A stretch of DNA of 64,000 bases from Gnetum montanum. Lineage: Eukaryota > Streptophyta > Gnetopsida > Gnetales > Gnetaceae. The translations under genes were made by a program, and so were the position numbers. The stretch spans positions 501,293 to 565,292 of the forward strand of contig MNCI01026285.1 of NCBI GenBank assembly GCA_015680685.1. The letters run 5' to 3'. Under the pieces are notes generated by a model that saw only the letters and a program-made list of their open reading frames with translations, was not told where the DNA came from and made no database searches. This document shows positions 58,344-64,000 of the stretch, one piece after another; the stretch's first letter is position 1; the number at the start of each line of letters is the position of its first letter.

Positions 58344-59294
58344 TATAGCGACCGAAAACATCGATAGCTGGAAATCATTGACAGGTCATCGGCCGTGGAC
58401 AGTCTTAACCCCATATCTGCAAGAGGGTCGTGTTGGATGGAATGGATACAAGGTGCCTTGAACAGTCTAGTCGATCAAACAGGGACTTAGTTGGTGTCTA
58501 TATAACCTTTTGCAATGTGTGATTTGAAAACAAGATTGATAGCGTGAAATAATGCTTAAATGTAAAAGAGATAGAAAATAGTGTAAAATGCAGTAATAAG
58601 CAGGAAACAAAGTAAAATGCAGTTAGAAAAATGCACCACTTCGAAGCTATGACTTTGCTTTATCAAAATGGATACAGTCGATTGCACAGCGCTGAGAAGT
58701 GCAAAGATCCCAAGAGTAACCAAGACGTGTAGAGTGAGAGGAATGTGCACTTGAAAGCAGGCTCAGGTGTTAACAATGCAAAGTACTACCAAGGTGGTAG
58801 AAAAGAGTAGAAAAAAATGCTAACTGAGAGTGCTAATTATTTATTGTGTCAAACATAAAGCTTACAATGCTCAAGCTTACAGTGCTAACAAGGTTGGACT
58901 GAATCGTGCCCAAAGGAAGCCGGAAAGTCCCAAAGAGTCGAAAAGTCCAAAAGTTTTCAAAAGTGTAAAAAGCATCCAAAAGTCTTTCCAAAATGTAAAA
59001 AGTGTCAAAAGTCCTTTGAACGTGCTAGGGTACTTATAGGACCAAGGATGACTGAAATGGGTGGTTTGGATGCCACATGCCTTGGGTCCACGTTGACTTG
59101 TCTATGCTGCACGTGCCTGCATGACCATTGTAATTACGAGCTTGCCACATCGTAATTGCACTGTCAGTGTTTGGAGATGTGTTCCAACAGTGCAATTAGG
59201 TGAAGTGCATTGATGTCACACAACCACTCTTCATGCTTTTCTGTGCTTCATAGCGTAGCATTTTCGGTGTAGCATAGCATCTTGTACATGTTTC
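58344..59294 (-). repeat. 5' LTR of element D, cut by element E
   Basis: The first 951 bases match 41797 to about 42800 of the 3' LTR, with a deletion of a block around the GACCGTTGGACATG region. The match stops exactly where the E LTR begins (59295). The remaining 0.65 kb should lie beyond the right edge, after element E. Confidence 0.85.
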
Positions 59295-60828
59295 TGTTGG
59301 TGACCATTTGGGATGCGACCACGAATGAGTGTCCTTGAACAAGATTTAGGTGCTTGTTGGTCTCTGGCAACACCAAGGCCTAGATACCTCCAAATAGACT
59401 GAGTAGTTAATGTGAGTATGTGTGTGTGTTGTTGCAGTGTGCTATTCAGAAAAATGAAATGATTGGATCGTGTGTAAAACTATAAATGACTTATCTTAAA
59501 GAGATTTAGCCAACTTTGCAAAGTACTATGAGTTGTTGAGAGTTCCTATTCTATTCAATTACCTAGTCTATGCCGCCCTTATAATACCTACTTGTAAAAA
59601 ATAAAGTTTTGCAAAAACATTTGAGCACAACTCTACGAATCTACTTCTAATTTTTCCCAGAGAAAGAGATAGTTCCACAAGAAAACTAGAAATGGAGCGA
59701 GATTCAATGGAAATAGAAAGAAGAGAACAAGAAAGCATATTTGTGTAAAGATCTCAAATATTTAAACAAGGTAAAATGATACGAGTAAACACTTTACAAT
59801 AAAGCTATCCCAAATTCAATAACTATGAATTGTTCAAACTTCCAAGGCTCAAATAAGCAATTTCTTCAAGACAATCCTACTATGCTACCAAAAAAATTTT
59901 TGTGTAACTATCACGTACCAGATTCTATTTCGACTAGATAATGGATGTCAACAATTGCATTCAACAAAACCTTTAAAAGACTTGAAAATTGCTGATTGAA
60001 ATACCATGGAGATTCACTTTAAAGATAAAAGAACCTATTCTGGTCTTATCAAAATACCAAATAATTTTTGAACCCTCTTCACTATTGAATCGTTCAATGG
60101 CTTGACTACATGCATAGGCTCTCTTACAACAATCTCAATAGTAGTTCTTATACATTGCACAATAATAAAATTCACTACTAAAATTCTCTTAAGGCTTTCA
60201 AACACAAGCTCTTCTATGGAAAAATTTTAATAGAAATTTTCTATCATGCAACAAGAACAATAAGAGCAATCTAAAAATCCCAAAATTACTTGCCAAGCAT
60301 GATACTATGTAAACCACTAGCTAAACAATTTAAACAAAATAAAAAATAAACATAACTCACAGGACTATGACAAAGAGGCTGAAATGTTGTCTTTAGCAAG
60401 TCATCTTACAAGCAATATTTTACAATGTCTTCTTTACAAATCCTCCTCCAAGATCCAAAGTGAGACCCCGAGTGTGATGTCCTTCTTCTAATCCCTGAAG
60501 CCCTTATATAGGGTCTCATAGGTAGTTAGGTAAGTTACAAATATTTTGGGTCGTTATAACCACCATAGAGATAAAAAAGCTGTGGTTGACAAGTGTCCCA
60601 TTTAGTTGCCAAGTGGCTCATTTAGTTGCCAAGTGGTCAGCATGGAGATAAAAATGTTGTAGTTGACAAGTGGCCTTTGTAGTGGTTACAACATTATAGA
60701 AAATTAGTTATAAATACCATAGGAGGTTATGAATTCTATAAGAAGTTATTATCACTATAAAAATACAAATGTCACTTGTTATATATATATATTATAGATT
60801 TAATTGGATCTATTGGGGAGTTATATCA
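59295..60828 (-). repeat. 3' LTR of element E
   Basis: The LTR is 1534 bp, TGTTGGTGACC to GTTATATCA on the plus strand. The end matches the E-prime LTR end at 28027. On the minus strand a TATA region, CCCTATATAAGG, lies at about 60491-60503. A (AT)n run lies at 60778-60792, and a duplicated segment (TTTAGTTGCCAAGTGG) at 60600-60635. Confidence 0.88.
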
Positions 60829-60846
60829 TTGGCCCCTAACCTGATG
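60829..60846 (-). promoter_or_regulatory. polypurine tract of element E
   Basis: Minus-strand GGTTAGGGGCCAA adjoins the LTR. The AGGGGCCAA end is shared with elements D and B. Confidence 0.7.
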
Positions 60847-60949
60847 CTTACACTATCTTGTCTATATAATTAAGTGATAAAACCATGAAATTAATCCACA
60901 TTCTGGACCACGTCTGATCTTCATACTTGGTCATAAAGTCGTTAAAAAT

Positions 60950-62450
60950 ATTAAATGCTTCCCTGATTTGGGGCATCTCTGTCTTTCCATGTGCCGAATG
61001 GTATCACATCTTCACTCCGACAGAGTCGTGTGAATTCAAGAGCAATCCTAGGGTCTGTTGCCATTTCTGGTGAAACAAACACGATCTTTGTCATCTTGAT
61101 TCTCCTCTTCAATATTTTTATCACAAGAACTTTCAATTCCAAAATATTCAATCAAATTTTTTTTTGGAATGAAGCTTCAATTAATCAGTGTATCATTTCT
61201 CCAAGATTACTTTGCATCAATGAAGCATGAAGATCTCCTGCATCCAGTTTGGAAGGAAGCTGAATAGGATGTGGATCTTGGAAAAGTTGTTGTGGCACTT
61301 GCCCAAACTCATGAATCTAAACTTCTAGACCTGCACGTTCAATAGGATCATCTATTTTATCCAAGTCAATGGTGCCTTCTTAGGATAATGGATGGAATAA
61401 ATAATCTGCAAACAAGGCATCCTTATTCAAAGAAAATTGGAAGGCAAGCTGAAGAACTATGGAGTACGTTCTTTCAAATCAGGAACGTTATTCAAAACAT
61501 GATCCCTTGATTCCTCCATACTGACAAAAAGATGATCTGGTGTGTCAAAGCATCCAGTCTGTAAATGAAGCATGTGGGCAGGTGTAGCATGAACTAGCCA
61601 ATATAGAACATACCTAGGTGTTAAATAATGTGTTCCATATAGAAATGGTCGATCTGATTTCCCTCCATCAAGAATCTATTAATACCAATCTTTAAATATA
61701 GCCAATATTTCTAGGTTTAGTGCTCCAATTGGCTTTAGAAAGATCGTGAAAGATGATATGATCAAACAATTCCAATGTTTTGCTTTTATAATCTTTCAAA
61801 ATCCAAGGCATTACTGGTTATTGTGTAAGGTCATTGTGTAAGATTTTTTGAACCCTTTATGTCTTCTCTTTCTACAGATACATTCCAGTGAGGCAACATG
61901 AGAACCACCAGATTATGATTCTTGAGAAAGTCATGAAATTAATCATTCAAAATTTGCCCTACAATTTCTGCTCATGACACCAAGATGGATAATTCCCTGT
62001 AAATGTAGCTACAATATCTAACATATGCCATTCCAACTTCATGGTTAGTTAACTGTTGCAGAATTATTCATGGGAAAGAGCATAATCCTCCTTGAACAGT
62101 TTCAGTTCATTAGGATTCTGTACCTCACCATTTGTAAATAAGGCCACCTATTCCATGAAATGGCTAAAATGTGCCAACATTTCTGCCCCCTTTAAAAGGC
62201 TTAAAGAAATTTATGCAAGCCCCATTTTAAAACTGAACTATACCTGAAGCTTTTATTGAACTTTTTATAGCTTAAAAGATAAATATTTTTGAAAGAAAAT
62301 TCCCATCAAGCATAAGGTTTGATGGTATAAAAACCTCATTCTTAAAAAAAAAGAAACAAAATGTACATTATCAAGTCCTTTATTCATGGACTATTCTTGA
62401 GATGGAAAGAGAATGGTGAGAGTTACCATGGTAGGAACCCTCATATTTCT
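60950..62450 (-). pseudogene. captured host gene fragment: BEACH domain, intron-free
   Basis: Minus-strand blocks match the BEACH domain in order. The N-terminal HNDLTQ.PVMPWILKDY (61790-61842) is followed by FHDLSK and, one base shifted, PIGALN (61730-61765). Next come RPFLYGTHYLTPRYVLYWLV (about 61590-61655), LHLQTGCFDTPDHLF and VPDLKE (61460-61575). The conserved central part with the LHEWIDLIFG-type block is missing. The C-terminal part reads EGTIDLDKIDDPIERA (61335-61385) and IHEFGQVPQQLF...PHP (61262-61317). BEACH proteins act in membrane trafficking. The FHPL and EFGQ wording is nearest to the FAN/NSMAF branch, by eye. No intron separates blocks, which suggests capture from mRNA. Stops and two frameshifts show decay. 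Function of the flanking 61850-62450 and 60950-61170 is unknown. Confidence 0.78.
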
Positions 62451-62457
62451 AACCTTC

Positions 62458-63130
62458 TCATAAGCAATCTCTTAGAAGTGGATACTTATCCTTTTTTGAG
62501 GCATCATTCATATTTCTAAAGTCTACACAAAGCCTTATATCACCATTTTCCTTTCTCACTAGAACAAGGTTAGCAAGCCATGTCGAATATCGTACTGGAT
62601 ATATGATTCGTGATTGCAACAACTTTTTGATTTCAGTTTCCATAGCTGGTTCAAATGATGGATTAAATATCCTTTGTTTTTGTTTGACTATTTTACAACC
62701 TTCCATTAAAGGAATTTTATGTGTCATCACATCTGGTCTAAAAGCTTTAAGATCATCATAAGACCAAACAAAATTGTCTAAATTATTTCTTAGACATGTT
62801 AACAAGTTTTGCTTGAAACTCGAATCTCTTCCCTTTGTAACATTCAACATATTTGGCATTCTATCTAATCCAAAATTCACTACCTCGAAAGCTTGACTAT
62901 CTGGGTTTTGTATATCCTTTCCAGTAAGTAAATTTTTCTTGAACTCATGTTCCAAGTTAATCATCCTTTTTGGAATGAAATTAGCTTTGGAGTTTTATGA
63001 CGTTTCGGGTATCACTTGATCCTCAAATTCTTGTTTGTTTTTCATAAATCTTAGTACTTGATCATCATCTTCAAATACTTGTAAATGTCTTATATTATCT
63101 AGTACTGATGGTTGATGTTCTTCGTCAATC
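62458..63130 (-). pseudogene. Element E linker and truncated reverse transcriptase
   Basis: A 168-codon open frame (62458-62964) begins with linker shared with E-prime (LEHEFKKNLLTGKDIQNPDSQAFE) and continues into RT: EIKKLLQSRIIYPVRYSTWL, LVRKENGDIRLCVDFRNMN, and DKYPLLRD. The match ends at about 62465; the palm with its catalytic residues is absent. The BEACH-containing segment follows. Confidence 0.82.
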
Positions 63131-63575
63131 ATTACATCTTTGTAACTTTCTATTATTTTCATATCCAATATTGAAGCTTCCTTTGCCAAATCATCTACTA
63201 TAAGATTCTCTGCTCTGTTTATATGCTCTATTTGGCAATGTTGAAACCGATCTAACATCTTACAAGCAACTTGCTTATAAGGTCTTAAGAATGAGCTCTT
63301 TACTACATAGTTACCCTTTACTTATTCACAAACTAATCTTGAGTCTTCTTTTATAGTGATTACTCTGATCTTTTTGTCTAGAGCTATTCTTATACCAATA
63401 TATAAAGTTTCATACTTAGCTTTGTTGTTAGTACAAAGGAAAGATAGAAGAATTTCTTTGAGAATTTCAGGTGAATCATTCCTTAATATAACTATACCAA
63501 CTCCTGCACCTTTTGAGTTACATAAACCATCAAAGTATAACTCCCATTTATCCTCATTATTCGATTTTTTTTTTC
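63131..63575 (-). pseudogene. Element E archaeal-type RNase H, upstream of RT
   Basis: Motifs run LYFDGLCNSKGAGVGIVI (first Asp, near 63500-63550), NNKAKYET (Glu, near 63420), DSRLVCE (second Asp, near 63340) and LDRFQHCQIEHINRAEN followed by VDDLAKEA (last Asp, near 63190). It is better preserved than the E-prime copy, with one stop after LVCE. Protease lies immediately upstream. Confidence 0.8.
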
Positions 63576-63599
63576 AGAACTATAATTTTCTTGGAGTGT

Positions 63600-64000
63600 A
63601 CAAATTTTGTTTTCAACACCTCCTTTTTCAACCATTTTACTTTTTCTATTTGAAGTAATATTATCAATAATCAAAGGTTCATTATAGATGTATATTTGAT
63701 TTGTTTCTCCTTTCTAAGGTAGCCACATGTGAGAATAATCTATTGATATGTAACCTGAGAAATTCTTGCTCCAAATTCTACTCAATACGAGACTATGTGA
63801 ATCTGGTATTTCTACCACTTGAATAGTTACCTTACTTCTGACACGGGGTTCAAAAGCAATTTCCAATAGGACATTTGATAATTGACACACAATCTTCACT
63901 CTACTTTTATCCACTTGAACAATCTTTTTATTTGATTTTTTAGGAATCAAACCAAGTTTCTTACATATAGACAATGGCATTATAGTAGACATAGCTCTAG
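63600..64000 (-). pseudogene. Element E protease, partial at the right edge
   Basis: The frame at 63714-63992 reads MSTIMPLSICKKLGLIPKK, matching the E-prime protease directly after its active site, and ends in SLVLSRIWSKNFSGYIS. The active-site Asp itself is at or just beyond the window edge. A linker (63600-63710) leads to the RNase H. Confidence 0.8.

Larger units (their letters stand above)
41797..59294 (-). mobile_element. Element D: Tat-like Ty3/gypsy element with dual RNase H and an antisense gene, nested in E-prime
   Basis: The 3' LTR is 41797-43461; the 5' LTR starts at 58344 and is cut at 59294 by element E. The LTRs begin TATAGC on the plus strand where B has TGTAGC, a G to A change. 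On the minus strand the order is leader, gag (57895), protease (about 54950), a 5-kb insert that holds an oppositely oriented spliced gene, then RT, RNase H, archaeal-type RNase H and integrase (ending near 44940). Polypurine tract 43462-43480, primer site 58324-58342. The left target duplication is AAGAT (41792-41796); the right one is outside the window. The organisation is that of the Tat/Ogre lineage. Confidence 0.9.
59295..64000 (-). mobile_element. Element E: Tat-like element with captured BEACH fragment, partial, nested in the 5' LTR of D
   Basis: The 3' LTR is 59295-60828. Going right, which is upstream on the minus strand, come the polypurine tract, a 1.6-kb segment that contains a BEACH-domain gene fragment, a truncated RT, the linker, the archaeal-type RNase H and protease at the edge. 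Its gag, primer site and 5' LTR are outside. The family is that of E-prime. The left target duplication candidate is GTTTC (59290-59294). Because RT after its first motifs, RNase H and integrase are replaced, this copy is non-autonomous. Confidence 0.85.

Noticed and set aside
60950-62450. An active BEACH gene
   Set aside because: The central conserved part is missing and stops and frameshifts are present; only a fragment remains.
1-64000. tRNA or rRNA genes
   Set aside because: No cloverleaf or rRNA core sequence was recognised; tRNA-like matches are limited to primer sites.

Overview
This window is plant nuclear DNA from a repeat-rich, probably large genome. There is no bacterial-type gene organisation. 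Almost every base that can be explained belongs to retrotransposons: one L1-type LINE and six LTR retrotransposons of the Ty3/gypsy Athila and Tat groups. The host species cannot be named from the sequence. No intact host gene was found. Nearly every coding region carries stops and frameshifts, so most CDS entries describe decayed copies. Three runs of N (897-1329, 23771-23818, 35270-35692) hide parts of the LINE ORF2, the 3' part of element A and the reverse transcriptase of element C.

Layout. (1) 1 to about 3600, minus strand: an L1-like LINE with ORF1 (DUF4283-like, CCHC knuckle) and ORF2 (endonuclease, then reverse transcriptase running off the left edge). (2) About 4020-7275, plus strand: an AT-rich, decayed, intron-containing gene-like stretch of unknown identity, followed by 1.7 kb with no recognised gene. 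(3) 8971-26316, plus: element A, an Athila-like element with LTRs of about 1.05 kb and a perfect 5-bp target duplication (CTACT). It has gag and protease but no reverse transcriptase or integrase. (4) 12306-22401, minus: element B, a Tat-like element inserted inside the gag of A, with LTRs of about 1.85 kb and a perfect duplication (ACTCT). It also has only gag and protease. (5) 26443-30300 and 40229-41796, plus: element E-prime, a Tat-like element split in two by (6) 30301-40228, minus: element C, the fullest Athila-like copy (gag, protease, RT, RNase H, integrase). (7) 41797-59294, minus: element D, a Tat-like element with gag, protease, RT, RNase H, a second archaeal-type RNase H and integrase, inserted in the RT of E-prime. 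(8) 59295 to the right edge, minus: element E, same family as E-prime, inserted in the 5' LTR of D.

The elements form a nest whose order of events can be read: E-prime is older than C and D, D is older than E, and A is older than B. A looks like an internally deleted relative of C, and B an internally deleted relative of D, so each non-autonomous copy sits near a fuller relative.

Three observations stand out. Element D carries, between protease and RT and on the opposite strand, what looks like a complete spliced gene (about 49176-53605) with its own TATA-like and telo-box promoter motifs, GT-AG introns and a poly(A) signal. Element E has lost its polymerase after the first RT motifs and carries instead an intron-free fragment of a host BEACH-domain gene. 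In the E/E-prime family the archaeal-type RNase H lies upstream of RT, whereas in D it lies between RNase H and integrase. Stops in the decayed frames fall largely where CAG, CAA or CGA would have stood, the mark expected from deamination of methylated cytosine.
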